A stretch of DNA of 64,000 nt from Undaria pinnatifida (GCA_012845835.1 JABAKD010000012.1:1884620-1948619); one strand, 5' to 3'; shown: positions 10,775-20,549, numbered from the stretch's first letter. Numbers and translations: made by a program. The notes: generated by a model from the sequence alone, not told the origin.

Positions 10775-11060
10775 TCAGCCGTGAGGTCGACGAATTTCGG
10801 ATCGATACTCATCTTTGCAAGCTGCGTTGTTGGTACTTGCAATATACCATTCTATGTGTGGGTGAGTTTTTTCATAACGGGAAGGGTAATGTTGTTTTGT
10901 AAAAAACAAACGCATACCTGGTACAGACTATAGACTATACGAGTATATACATATTTTTCGTATAAAAAATACTCCGAGGACAGTTCGACGAATTTCAGGT
11001 CAATGCTCATCTTTGCAAGCTGCGTTGTCAGTACTTGGAATATATGTATATGTATACTTG
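10775..11060 (-). repeat. Two inverted copies of the family A companion block
   Basis: GTCGACGAATTTCGGATCGA.. (about 10780-10850) and CGACGAATTTCAGGTCAATG.. (about 10985-11050) are reverse copies of the short block at 6085-6150, each followed by CTCATCTTTGCAAGCTGCGT. Between them is unrecognised AT-rich DNA. Confidence 0.55.
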
Positions 11061-11378
11061 TGATTTTTTTGTCTTCGGACACATCTCTTCGTGCTCGCAC
11101 TATTATCCGAAACGTCGTGCGGGGTGGGCACAATTCGACCATCGGGCTCACGTTGCCGGAGGTTTGGGCGCGATCCGTGCAGTGAGTCGCGCGTGGCGAG
11201 CCTTTAAAACTATTTTGGCCTTGGGCACACTTAAGGCAAATCCCCGGGTTTCCGCAACATCCCCGGGGATTGGGTTTCCGCATCTTCTATCCCCGCTTAC
11301 GCACGTAAGATTTGGATGCAAACGGGGCTTTTCTGCTCGTAAAGGGTTCAAGTTTCTTTCCCTCTTTTTGCACAGAGC
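11061..11378 (+). other. Gap of ~320 bases, nothing firm
   Basis: A GC-richer stretch with several short overlapping open frames (for example 11035-11436) but no motif, splice pattern or repeat partner that would support a gene. Confidence 0.3.
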
Positions 11379-12145
11379 ACCACGCTACGATCCTCTTGCC
11401 CAGCAGCAGTCCAGCCCCCTAGCAGCAGCAGCCTGAAACTCTATGCGCTTGTGGCTGCTGTTGTAGTACAAGTGGCTGATTCTTTGATCGGAGCGTGGCA
11501 TTTGTCACCCCACCATACCCCATATTTCCGCTGCGCTGCCGCTTCGGGCGAATCTCCGTTGCATGTCCATAGATTGCGCCAATTTGGTCTGTAATATAAT
11601 AAACGTTTTATTCGTACCTAATATACAAACCCATATTTACATTTACGCCCAAAGAGGCAGTTTTTTCCGTACTACGTACCAGAGGGGTGTTGCTTTGTGT
11701 CGGAGATTTTGCTCATGCCATAGATGACAGGTACCAAACATGAGGACGGCACAACGCTGTACAACTCTATCGCACAGCAGCAGTAGTGGGATACATCGTG
11801 TACATGCGCGTGGCGAGCCCTCGCTATGCTGAGACGAGTTGCTTTCGTCTCCACGAGGGGACGGTTTTGAATCGGACGACGATTAAAACAATAGTCTACA
11901 CCGTAATTTAGCTTTGACTATAAAAAGCAAACAGCAGTGGATATAGGCGCTGATGGCACCACGCTACGATCCTGCCGCCCAGCAGCGGTCCAGCCTCCTT
12001 GCATCAGCAGCCTGAAACTCTATGCGCGTGTGGCTGCTGTTGTAGTACAAGTGGCTGATTCTTTGATCGGAGCATGGCATTTGTCACCCCACCATACCCC
12101 ATATTTCCGCTGCGCTGCCGCTTCGTGCGCATCGCCATTGCATGT

Positions 12146-13374
12146 TGTTATAAGGCTTTGTTTGGGTAAGCTATTGGTTAACCTTTTGCAAGTGGTCAAA
12201 CGGACTGATACCCCACTAATACGTTAACAAATGGCGTCGTCGACAGACCATGGGTTTTTTGGGTCGTGGGTTCGATCCCCACCATCCACAATAATAAACT
12301 TTTCAGATTCTCCCCATGTCGAACTTGAAAAATACTCTTCCTGCTACCCCAGGGAATGAAACGGCTTGGATAAATGACAGGTCCGCCCGTATATCCGGCC
12401 GACCTGCTATCCCGCCGTTCAGGGAGGGAGAGTGTTATAAGGCTTAGTTTGGGTAAGCTACCGGTTAACCTTTTGCAAGTGGTCAAACGGACTAATACCC
12501 CACTAGTTCCTTAACAAATGGCGTCGTCGACAGAACATGGGTTGTTTGGGTCGTGGGTTCGATCCCCACCGTCCACACAACAATGAACTTTTCAGATTTT
12601 CCCATTTCGAACTTGAAAAATACTCTTCCTGGTATCCCCAGGAAATGAAACGGCTTGGATATTGACAGAGGTCCGCCGTATATCCGGCCGACCTGCTATC
12701 CCGCCGTTTCAGGGGGGGAGAGTGTTATAAGGCTTAGTCTGGGTACGCTATCGGTTAACCTTTTGCAAGTGGTCAAACGGACTAATACCCCACTAATACG
12801 TTAACAAATGGCGTCGTCGACAGACCATGGGTTTTTTGGGTCGTGGGTTCGATCCCCACCATCCACAATAATAAACCTTTCAGATTCTCCCTATATCGAA
12901 CTTGAAAAATACTCTTCCTGCTACCCCAGGGAATGAAACGGCTTGGATAAATGACAGGTCCGCCCGTGTATCCGGCCGACCTGCTATCCCGCCGTTCACG
13001 GAGGGAGAGTGTTATAAGGCTTAGTTTGGGTAAGCTACCGGTTAACCTTTTGCAAGTGGTCAAACGGACTGATACCCCACTAGTTCCTTAACAAATGGCG
13101 TCGTCGACAGACCATGGGTTGTTTGGGTCGTGGGTTCGATCCCCACCGTCCACAACAATAAACTTTTCAGATTTTCCCATTTCGAACTTGAAAAATACTC
13201 TTCCTGGTATCCCCAGGACATGAAACGGCTTAGATATTGACAGAGGTCCGCCGTATATCCGGCCGACCTGCTATCCCGCCGTTTCAGGGGGGGAGAGTGT
13301 TATAAGGCTTAGTTTGGGTAAGCTATCGGTTAACCTTTTGCAAGTGGTCAAACGGACTAATACCCCACTAATAC
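12146..13374 (+). repeat. Higher-order tandem array of 288-bp tRNA-like monomers (ABAB plus partial)
   Basis: TGTTATAAGGCTT starts recur at 12146, 12433, 12723, 13010 and 13298 (spacing 287, 290, 287, 288). Monomers 1 and 3 share one set of variants (CTAATACGTTAAC, TTTTTTGGG, CATCCACAA) and monomers 2 and 4 another (CTAGTTCCTTAAC, GTTGTTTGGG, CGTCCACA), so the true period is a dimer of ~576 bp. The fifth is cut at ~76 bp. Each full monomer has TGGCGTCGTCGACAG and, about 25 bases on, GGTTCGATCCC, matching pol III A and B boxes. A purine run (GGGAGGGAGAG or GGGGGGAGAG) precedes every TGTTA start and TTAACA follows ~80 bases later, so a miniature LTR element is an alternative. Confidence 0.85.
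12230..12292 (+). other. tRNA-derived segment of the monomer (first copy)
   Basis: A-box-like TGGCGTCGTCGACAG, then a shortened middle, then GTGGGTTCGATCCCCAC (a perfect 5-bp T-stem with 7-base loop) and an acceptor-like CATCCACA. The anticodon arm is too short and no 5' acceptor strand pairs. It is therefore tRNA-derived but not a tRNA. Equivalent segments occur in the other three monomers. Confidence 0.5.
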
Positions 13375-14335
13375 CATAGATCGCGCCAATTTGGTCTGTA
13401 ATATAATGAACGTTTTATCGGTATCTGATATACAAACCCATATTTACATTTACGCCCAAAGATGCAGTATTTTCCGTACCAGGGTGCTGCTTTGTGTCGG
13501 AGATTTTGCTCACGCCACAGATGACAGGTACTAAACACGAGGACGGCACAACGCTACGTGTACAACCCCACCGCGCACAGCAGCAGTAGTGGGTACATCA
13601 TGTACATGCGCGTGGCGAGCCCTCGCTATGCTGAGGCGAGTTGCTTCCTTCTCCACGAGGGGACGACTTTGAATCGGACGACGATCAAAACAATAGACCG
13701 TAATTTTGCTTTGACAATAAAAAGCAAACAGCAGTGGATATAGGCGCTGATGGCACCACGCTACGATCCTGCCGCCCAGCAGTGGTCCAGCCCCCAAGCA
13801 TCAACAGCGTGCAACTCTCCTATGCGCGTGTGGCTGCTGTTGTAGAAGCTGATGTTTGATCGGAGCGTGCCATTCGTCACCCCACCATACCCCATATTCC
13901 CGCTGTGCTGCCACGTCGTGCGCATATCAATTGCATGTCCATAGATCGCGCCAACTCGGGTGGTAACATAGGAACCTTTCTGATTGTAATTTACATAACA
14001 ACCCATCCATACATTTACGTCCAAGTAGACAGCGTGTTTGGAGGTACATTATATAACAGAAGGGTAATGTGATGGGTCGGAGATTTTGCTCACACCACAG
14101 ATGACAGGGACCAGACAACATGAGGACAGCACAACGCTGCGTGTACAACCTTGCCGCACAGCAGCAGTAGTAGGATACATCATGTACGTACGCGTGGCGA
14201 GTCCTCGCTATGCTGAGGCGAGTTACATTCGTCTCCACGAGGGGACGATTTTGAATCGGACGACGATCTAAACAATCCAGCGTAATTTCTTGAATCTAAG
14301 AAGCAAACAGCAGTGAATATAGGCGCTGATGCTCC

Positions 14336-14611
14336 ATGAGGAAGGGCTTTTCTGTCTCAGCGACAACAGAAGCCCTACAGTTCCTAATCCCGCGCACTCT
14401 TTGCGACGAACTGGCGGTGAAGGGGGATGATTGCCCATCCTGGCGTGTATCACTCGTTCAATATCTGGCTCAACAAGACACGAAGAGTACCTATATTCTG
14501 AAATTGCTGATTTCCATACGAAACAACAGGAAACAAAGAAAAAACATCAAAACCACGATAGAAAGACGGCGCACGGAACAACTAACTGCTGATTTGTTTT
14601 TTGCCGGTTGA
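14336..14611 (+). CDS. Hypothetical 91-aa open reading frame
   Basis: ATG-initiated frame directly after the third 575-bp unit and ending 18 bases before the left target duplication of the MULE-like element. The product is mixed in composition (LIPRTLCDELAVKGDDCP.., then a basic RNNRKQRK..KTTIERRRTEQ stretch near residue 65-83) with no recognisable domain. Part of a host exon or a chance frame; no splice sites or neighbours argue for either. Confidence 0.2.
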   Translation: MRKGFSVSATTEALQFLIPRTLCDELAVKGDDCPSWRVSLVQYLAQQDTKSTYILKLLISIRNNRKQRKNIKTTIERRRTEQLTADLFFAG

Positions 14612-14629
14612 AAATCCACCTATTCGTCC

Positions 14630-14638
14630 TTTTATTTT
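14630..14638. repeat. Left 9-bp target-site duplication
   Basis: TTTTATTTT directly outside the left inverted repeat, identical to 16084-16092. Confidence 0.85.
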
Positions 14639-14819
14639 GGGAAATTGACAGAATCGGGTACACCCGGGTGGTTTCTGAACAAAATCGGGTACCTTTTGTT
14701 CCGCGACGGGGCGCGCTTACGTACGCCTGCAAAACGCCTCCAAATCGCCTTCTGGCGCCTGAACTCACTGCGCCTTGTGTACGCGCAGCACCCCAAACCG
14801 TTTTTTCGGCGTTCGAACC
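14639..14819 (+). repeat. MULE left terminal inverted repeat
   Basis: Pairs with 15903-16083. Ends at GGCGTTCGAACC. Confidence 0.9.
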
Positions 14820-15010
14820 ATCTGTACTGCGAACACATTCATTCTGTACTGCAAACACCTACTGCGAACACGTACTCAAAACGCGAACATATATATACCG
14901 TGATGCGAACACATACTACTACTGGACTGCGAGCACATACTGTGCTGCGAACACGTACTGGACTGCTAACACATACTGCGAACGCATACACACACGCAAC
15001 AGCTGTACTA
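14820..15010 (+). repeat. Degenerate ~20-bp tandem repeats inside the MULE
   Basis: About eight imperfect copies of CTGCGAACACATACT-type sequence. Confidence 0.65.
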
Positions 15011-15505
15011 CGAAGTACAAGTAGTTTGTTGAGTTATACGAAGTACTTCGAAGCACCCCACCGCAATACATTCTCCGGGGAAGGGAGGATACATACGTCC
15101 CTTATTTTTTCGGAAAAACACGAAGTTCTCCGAAAACAGGCATCCTCAGGCTCGTCTGACGCGTGTTGTTGTGAGGACCAAATCACCAACAGTGGACCGT
15201 CTCTACATATATACGAGTTGGTTAGTTGTGGGGACGGGGGAACTCTATGCTGTAGTTGAGTGGATACCCGCGGCCATGTGAGTTTAGTTTGCACATTTGA
15301 CCTTTTCACTTGTGCGCCTTCTTCCGTATCATGCGTTTTTAGGCGGGAAAGCGTAGTATTTCCCTGACGAATTTTGATTTCACTTGGTTTTTCGGATCTT
15401 CCTAGGGCTCCAGCACCTTTGTGTGACCACGGGCTCTAGATTTTTGACAAGAGTTAATGTGAGAAAACAACAAACAACAATATGGTCTTGTCTTTTCGTC
15501 CTAGC

Positions 15506-15568
15506 GCCGGATCTTGGTTGGGTGTCGCCGGATCTTGGTTGGGTGTCGCCGGATCTTGGTTGGGTGTC
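15506..15568 (+). repeat. Three perfect 21-bp direct repeats
   Basis: GCCGGATCTTGGTTGGGTGT plus C, at 15506, 15527 and 15548, with no spacers. Confidence 0.95.
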
Positions 15569-15779
15569 CGCGCTCACCGCCATGCCACCATTCTTCGCAG
15601 TGCGGTTGCATCGGGGCTGGATCTTTGTGGGCCGGGAAGTTAGCAGTGCTGCTGTGGTCGCATGACAGTCGCCAAGTTGCTAGTTGTGTGCGGGATCTTC
15701 CACAGCTGGGTTGCGGGGAGATGTCGTCCGTTTCCGTGTCTCCGCGGGTGTTGCAAGTGAACAAAAACGGGTGCAGTAT

Positions 15780-15865
15780 GGCCGAAATCGGGTAGTTGAT
15801 AAAATCAAAGCACAGGGCGGGGTATACCCGGTGTGTTCCTGAACAAAATCGGGTTGTCCGTCGAG
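15780..15865 (+). repeat. Internal relic of a MULE TIR
   Basis: TTGATAAAATCAAAG..GGGGTATACCCGGTGTG..CTGAACAAAATCGGGT resembles the first ~50 bases of the TIR in the left orientation, about 40 bases inside the right TIR. Confidence 0.5.
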
Positions 15866-15902
15866 AGCACTTTTTGGGGGCCGTCATTGGCGCCGTGTTG
15901 AG

Positions 15903-16083
15903 GGTTCGAACGCCGAAAAAACGGTTTGGGGTGCTGCGCGTACACAAGGCGCAGTGAGTTCAGGCGCCAGAAGGCGATTTGGAGGCGTTTTGCAGGCGTA
16001 CGTAAGCGCGCCCCGTCGCGGAAAAAATGGTACCCGATTTTGTTCAGAAAACACCCGGGTGTACCCGATTTTGTCAATTTCCC
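15903..16083 (-). repeat. MULE right terminal inverted repeat
   Basis: Reverse complement of the left TIR with a handful of substitutions (for example ACAAAATC versus ACAGAATC near the tip). Confidence 0.9.
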
Positions 16084-16092
16084 TTTTATTTT
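16084..16092. repeat. Right 9-bp target-site duplication
   Basis: TTTTATTTT, identical to 14630-14638. Confidence 0.85.
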
Positions 16093-16177
16093 ATACCACG
16101 CAAAATTTACTGCCTTAGTCGCCCGTATAAAACTATGTACCTAGACCTCGCCCCCCTCGGACGTCTTGCTCGGCATA

Positions 16178-16204
16178 CCGTAAACTACACAAGATAACAC
16201 ACCC
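16178..16204 (+). repeat. Pogo element left TIR
   Basis: 27 bp, perfect match to the reverse complement of 20797-20823. Preceded by TA. Confidence 0.92.
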
Positions 16205-16234
16205 CCGGTGATACATTTGAGCGCTTGAAAATAT

Positions 16235-16610
16235 TATCACCGGGTGTGGTATTGTGGGGGGGTGTGGTATCTTGTGTAGCTTCGGTGATAGAGTGCTGGT
16301 CGTGGCGGCCCCCACGGGGTGTGATAAAGCAGGGGGTGTGATAGCACGTCCGACCACCCACAGGGTACGTTTGGGGGTGTGATAAATGTGGGGGTGTGAT
16401 AAACCAGGGGGTGTGATAGCACGTCCGGACACCCACAGGTTGTGTTTGGGGGTGTGATAAACCAGGGGGTGTGATAACCTCCGAATACCCACAGGTCGTG
16501 CTTGGGGGGGGATACCGAAGCACTCCTTCCTTGTAGAGTTGAGCCGCTGCTGCCGCACACTTGAAGCGGTGTGATATTGCGGGGGGGGTGATACCTGTCC
16601 GAACGTCCGC
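16235..16610 (+). repeat. Left subterminal motif array
   Basis: At least seven GGGGTGTGATA motifs between 16315 and 16480, grouped in repeating blocks of about 75 bp that also contain AGCACGTCCG and ACCCACAGG. A TTATCACCGGGTGTGGTAT / TCTTGTGTAG pair at 16240-16280 matches the right end. Such arrays are typical transposase-binding regions; binding itself is inference. Confidence 0.75.
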
Positions 16611-16989
16611 ACACAACAACGGTTACCGTATTGCGGGGACAAAACTCCTGAGCACATTACCTCGACGATGACTGACCCCCCTCAAAGCCGAGAAAGCTCG
16701 AAAAAAAACAGCTCTCTTGGCTTGATGTCCAGAGCATCAAAAAGTGGAAACTAAATCGAAGATAGCTCGCCCGATATGACGCGAGACGGCGCCACAGAGT
16801 GAGCCATCTGTCCTCTTCAAAAACGAACCAGGCTGCTGCAACAACCACGACCAAAAGTCCAAGACCACGAAATACAACAACGTTGCACTCTACGCGGCTA
16901 AGAAAACAACAGACGGAAGAGAAACGCGAGGAACATGAGAAAGACAACACCAATCATTTTTGTCAACACACCAGCATCGCTATAGATGC

Positions 16990-17868
16990 CTACAGCCCCT
17001 CGCCCTCGTAATCGCTGATGTCCACCACCAGCACGCCCGTGTCGTCGTCGTCGATGTCCAGCACCTCCAGCAAGTTGCCGGTTCCCGACGACGACTTCGC
17101 CTTGTCCGCACCGGCCGATGGCGCGTCGAGGGGCTCTCCCTGGGCGTTGGAGCCAAGCTCCTTGTTGGCCCAGGCCTCGTCCTCCGACCCGTCGAAGGGA
17201 AGCAGCAGGCCAGCCTTCCTCCAGCTCGAGCGGATCTCATCCGCGGTCAAGGCATCCCATGCCTTCTTCACCCACTGTGCCACCAAACCCCGCGAAGGGG
17301 CCTCCGGGTAGCCGCGTTCGTCGCGCTTGGCGTCCTTGGAAGCCATGTGGTCGTCGTACAACTTGGATAGGTTTCCCTTGAAGAGCTTGTTGACGAGGAC
17401 ATCGCACGGCTGGAGCTTGGGAGTCAGGCCTCCCGGGATGTGAAAAAGCGTCGTGTTGGACTCTGCCATCGCCTTGTTGAACGCGTCCGTCTTGTGGACG
17501 GTGTAGTCGTCCCACGCCAGCAGGGTGTCAGGCTGACGGTAGCCGCCCAGGCGGCCCTGCCGCCCCGGGCGCTGGTTCCACACCTGCGGCACCCACACGT
17601 CGTCGAACACCCGCTGGGAGTGCCATCCCTTCGGGTCCACGGCGTAGGCAACACCTCGGGGGTACGGACAGCCCTTCTTGTCCTTGTAGTTCTTGAACTC
17701 GCGCTCGATGCTGTTGGCGGCAGGGGACTTCCCCTTCGGCGTGGGCTGGCCCTTGAAGTTGAGGAGGGGCGGCAGCTTGCTGCCGTCGGCGAACACCGTC
17801 AGGACCGAAGTGATGCGCATCTTCTCCTTGCCACCGGATTTGACAGCAACCTCCGACTCGCCGGTGTT
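16990..17868 (-). CDS. Transposase exon 3 (catalytic core)
   Basis: Acceptor CCCCTCAG|AACACC. Encodes the beta-strand RITSVLTVFADGSKLPPL, the second Asp in LLAWDDYTVHK, the GGLTPKLQPCDVLVNKLFKG block with the third Asp, and an acidic tail ending VVDISDYEGEGL. 292 residues, uninterrupted, GC-richer than the flanks. Confidence 0.85.
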   Translation of the reverse strand, partial: NTGESEVAVKSGGKEKMRITSVLTVFADGSKLPPLLNFKGQPTPKGKSPAANSIEREFKNYKDKKGCPYPRGVAYAVDPKGWHSQRVFDDVWVPQVWNQRPGRQGRLGGYRQPDTLLAWDDYTVHKTDAFNKAMAESNTTLFHIPGGLTPKLQPCDVLVNKLFKGNLSKLYDDHMASKDAKRDERGYPEAPSRGLVAQWVKKAWDALTADEIRSSWRKAGLLLPFDGSEDEAWANKELGSNAQGEPLDAPSAGADKAKSSSGTGNLLEVLDIDDDDTGVLVVDISDYEGEGL

Positions 17869-18146
17869 CTGAGGGGTTCCATAGAGCAGGGAAAATCGAC
17901 GGCAACGTGGGGTTTGTAGAAACGATTGTTTTGTCAAGATTCAGAAAGTGACAGCAGTGGTTTTAAGAAAATATCACCAAAATCAGCGGAGGCCAGGAAC
18001 TCGAAGCAAAACACGAAAACTACATGTAGGTAGATACCCCCCTCACGAAAAGAGAGGTGGCCCGAGAAATCGTTGATGCATGACAAAAACAGGAACTGCT
18101 ACATCTTACCCAGTAGGAGCGAAACGAGGACAAAATTTATACTCAC

Positions 18147-19331
18147 GTGCACAGTGTCCTTCCCCGGGCTCTCGAACCACGTAGGAGTTTCGTCCATGTT
18201 GCCGATCTGCTTCAAGGGGAACTTGAGCTTCGGCCCCGAAGGCACTCCAGCGCCACTCCCGCCCCCGCCGCCGCTCGCGCTGCCTCCCACCCCTGCCGCA
18301 ACCCCGAGGCATTCAACTCCGTCCGCAAGTTCTTGCACGGAAGGCACGTCGTACTTCAGCCTCCTCCACTCCTTGATGGCCTGCACGGCCACCACGGGCC
18401 AGCCGGAAGGGAGCTTCTGGCCTTGACGGGTGACGGCTCGCACAGAAAAGCGGTACGCCCGGAGAAACCTTCTGCACCACGCCGTCTGCCTTTTCTTGTA
18501 CCTGACGTTGCCCTCGAGGTCGGATGCTGGCGGCCTCACCCCGAAGAAGGTCGGGTTGAGCTCGTCGGCCTTGCTCTTGATCATCCTCGTCGAAACACGG
18601 GCAGAGATGCCCTCAGAACGCAGGTCATTTATCCAGGCCACGATCTCACGCTCGGCGTCCACGTGCGTCCTCACTCGTCCGGTGTTCAGCGACATGCGGT
18701 TCTTGGCCTTCTTCTTGCCCTTCCGTCCCTTGGGGTTGTTCTCTTGCGCAAGCGCGGCTTTGTACTCTTGGCGATGTCCTTGACCCACGCCGCCAACGTA
18801 GCCTTGTCGGGAATCCCCAGGACTCTGCTGGCGTAAGATATTCCGACAGTGCCGTCCGGCCCCTGCGCCCCCTTGACGCGTTTCTTCGAGTACCTCACAG
18901 CATTCACCTTGAAGCCCAGAGGGTAGCGGTTCCTTTGGCTTCCACCAACGAGGTCGGGAATCGGAAAGTCCGGCGGCTCCAACTCCAGCTGCCTTTTCTT
19001 CCTCTTGCCCTTGTTCTGCGCCGGCGTACCGAAGAGAACGCCGCCGAGCCCATCTCCCCACTCTGTCTCTCCGGGAAACATCATGTCCCCGGACGGACGA
19101 TCGTTGGCCACCGGTGCTCCTGGCGCTGGTGCTGGTGCTTGTGTGGGTGCCGTTGTTGGAGCTGGTGCTGGAGCCGATGCTGGAGCTGGTGCCGCTGGAG
19201 CCGGTGCTGAAGCCGGCGCTGGAGCCGATGCTGGAGCTGGTGCCGCTGGTGTCGGTGCTGGAGCCGGTGCTGGTGCTGGAGCTGGTGACGGTGCTGCTTC
19301 AGATGGCGGCGCTCCTGGCTTGCCGCCAGCC
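18147..19331 (-). CDS. Transposase exon 2 (DNA-binding domains and first catalytic Asp)
   Basis: Acceptor TCTTGTTTAG|G and donor CAC|GTGAGT. It begins with an Ala-Pro repeat (about 19130-19330) that gives way to a basic [12 protein letters not shown] stretch, then the first helix-turn-helix. After the frame change near 18770 it continues AREN..-type basic sequence, CENP-B-like helix-turn-helix, a glycine linker and [20 protein letters not shown] at the donor. Confidence 0.75.
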
Positions 19332-20148
19332 CTAAACAAGAGACAAACGGAGACAATCATGTCCGGGATGGCACGAAGCGGTCAATGTTGGAACGCACAA
19401 AGACATGTGTCGTGTGGGCAAAAACCAAATCATGCTTTCGCATAAAAATGTGCTGGAAAATTTTGATTTGTCAAGGGCACCGTTTCGAATTTTCCGATTG
19501 CCGTATGCGGTTGAAAGTACCATTGGGGTGAACAACACATGTGCAAAACAGGCCACGGCTGCATCATAATCATAGTCAGCCGCAAAAAATCAGCGAAAAA
19601 AATTCGACGAACACACAGGACAGTTCAAACATGTACATATAGGTAGTATTGGTAAATGTGGGGGTATCGTACATGGTAAAAAATAAAAAACATGTCCAAA
19701 GCAGGCGTCCCATCGAACATTGGAACATTCCTCACGTACGGTACGTATGCCAGCTGGAAACAAAGCTGCTGCATGTCTGCAACAGAAATCATACACACGA
19801 TTTCAATCGTAAAATTACCCTACTACGGTAACCGGCAACGTGTGGCCCAAAAAGCTAGAGGTACACAAGCAGCAGATTAAAGTGGGGTTCTTTCTTAGAT
19901 TTCCCTTGTGTTTTTCAAAATGTCGACCGAAAAGAGTGGCGAAAAAAAAAAGCTATTTACACACACAGCAATCAAAACCGTCTATCGCGAACGTGTGGCT
20001 GAAAAAAACGTGAAAAAAAAATCGAACCCTGGAGTGCGGGTGGCGCAAACAGCCAACCCACAATTCGGGTGACTGCACGTTTCGACACCAGATGACGCGG
20101 ACCGATACTACGGTACGCCAAATCCACGAAGCAAACACATTTTCTCAC

Positions 20149-20341
20149 TTGGATCGTTCTTCCGTGCCGACGGAAGTGTTGGGCCCCTGGTCCACCACGT
20201 CCACCACCACCGGCTGAGAGGTTTGGCTGGTGCGTGTTGACTCGTCTGCTGCGGTACTCGTACGTGCTGCTGAGAGCGAGTCAGCAACTGGCTGCTGGTG
20301 AGGCGATGCGGGTGCTGTCATGTTGGTGCCTGCTGCTGCTG

Positions 20342-20376
<35 letters not shown>

Positions 20377-20549
20377 AGATCAGCAGCAGCAGCAGCAGGC
20401 GGACTCGTGGTAGGAGTCGCTTGTGTAGGAGAAGTGCGCTCGAGTTGAAAGAACGACGTGATCTGTGGCGCCTGCTGTACTGCTGCGGTCGAAGCAGTTG
20501 TCGGAGAAGTGGGGGCACCGGAGGCATTCTGCTCTCCCTCAACGTTCAT
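20149..20549 (-). CDS. Transposase exon 1
   Basis: Starts at the ATG of MNVEGEQNASG. Encodes Ala/Thr/Ser/Gln-rich sequence with a poly-Ala run from a GCT/GCA repeat (about 20337-20400). The coding frame would stop at TGA just past the proposed donor CCAA|GTGAGA, which is why the donor was placed there. Function of this segment unknown. Confidence 0.6.

Larger units (their letters stand above)
11379..14335 (+). repeat. Tandem repeat of ~575 bp in three units, middle unit split by an insertion
   Basis: Unit landmarks: CACCACGCTACGATCC (11379, 11959, 13756), TGTGGCTGCTGTTGTAG, CCCCACCATACCCCATAT, CATAGATCGCGCCAA, GATGACAGGTAC, GCGTGGCGAGCCCTCGCTAT and GGATATAGGCGCTGATG. Unit 1 is 11379-11955. 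Unit 2 is 11959-12145 plus 13375-13753. Unit 3 is 13756-14335. Units differ by scattered substitutions and small indels. No conserved reading frame. Confidence 0.85.
14639..16083. mobile_element. Non-autonomous Mutator-like element (MULE-MITE), 1445 bp
   Basis: 181-bp terminal inverted repeats (14639-14819 and 15903-16083), nearly identical, beginning GGGAAATTGACARAATCGGG at both ends. The element is flanked by a 9-bp direct duplication TTTTATTTT. Long TIRs with a 9-bp duplication are the established signature of Mutator-like elements. No transposase frame is present, so mobility would depend on an enzyme from elsewhere. The interior holds degenerate ~20-bp CTGCGAACACATACT repeats (14820-15010), a family C fragment, three 21-bp repeats and an internal TIR relic. 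High TIR identity suggests recent activity. Confidence 0.88.
16990..20549 (-). pseudogene. Pogo-like DDE transposase gene, three exons, one frameshift
   Basis: Transposase that would bind the element ends and catalyse cut-and-paste transposition. Proposed exons are 20549-20149, 19331-18147 and 17868-16990, joined by GT-AG introns with compatible phases (phase 2 then phase 0). Domain order: low-complexity Ala/Pro/Thr N-terminus; a psq-like helix-turn-helix (..[20 protein letters not shown]..); a CENP-B-type helix-turn-helix (..[20 protein letters not shown]..); then a DDD catalytic domain with first Asp in NMDETP, second in WDDYTVHK and third in LQPCDVLVNK, the last two 35 residues apart. Near 18765-18775 the frame must shift (one base missing or two extra), since the N-terminal helix-turn-helix and the rest lie in different frames. 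The C-terminus is acidic. Without the shift it would look autonomous. Sequencing error is possible. Confidence 0.85.

Noticed and set aside
12230-12292. Tandem tRNA genes
   Set aside because: The T-arm is perfect, but the anticodon arm is too short and the 5' acceptor strand is missing in every monomer.
12146-13374. Confident classification as a miniature LTR (TRIM) element
   Set aside because: The TGTTA..TTAACA ends and purine tract fit, but no 4-6 bp target duplication is visible and the last repeat is truncated, so it is kept only as an alternative.
15506-15568. CRISPR-like short repeats
   Set aside because: The three 21-bp copies are directly adjacent with no spacers, inside a transposon, in a eukaryotic context.
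18147-18836. 229-codon plus-strand frame
   Set aside because: Shadow of the GC-rich transposase exon on the opposite strand.
19005-19445. Gly/Ala repeat frame on the plus strand
   Set aside because: Antisense of the Ala-Pro repeat in transposase exon 2.
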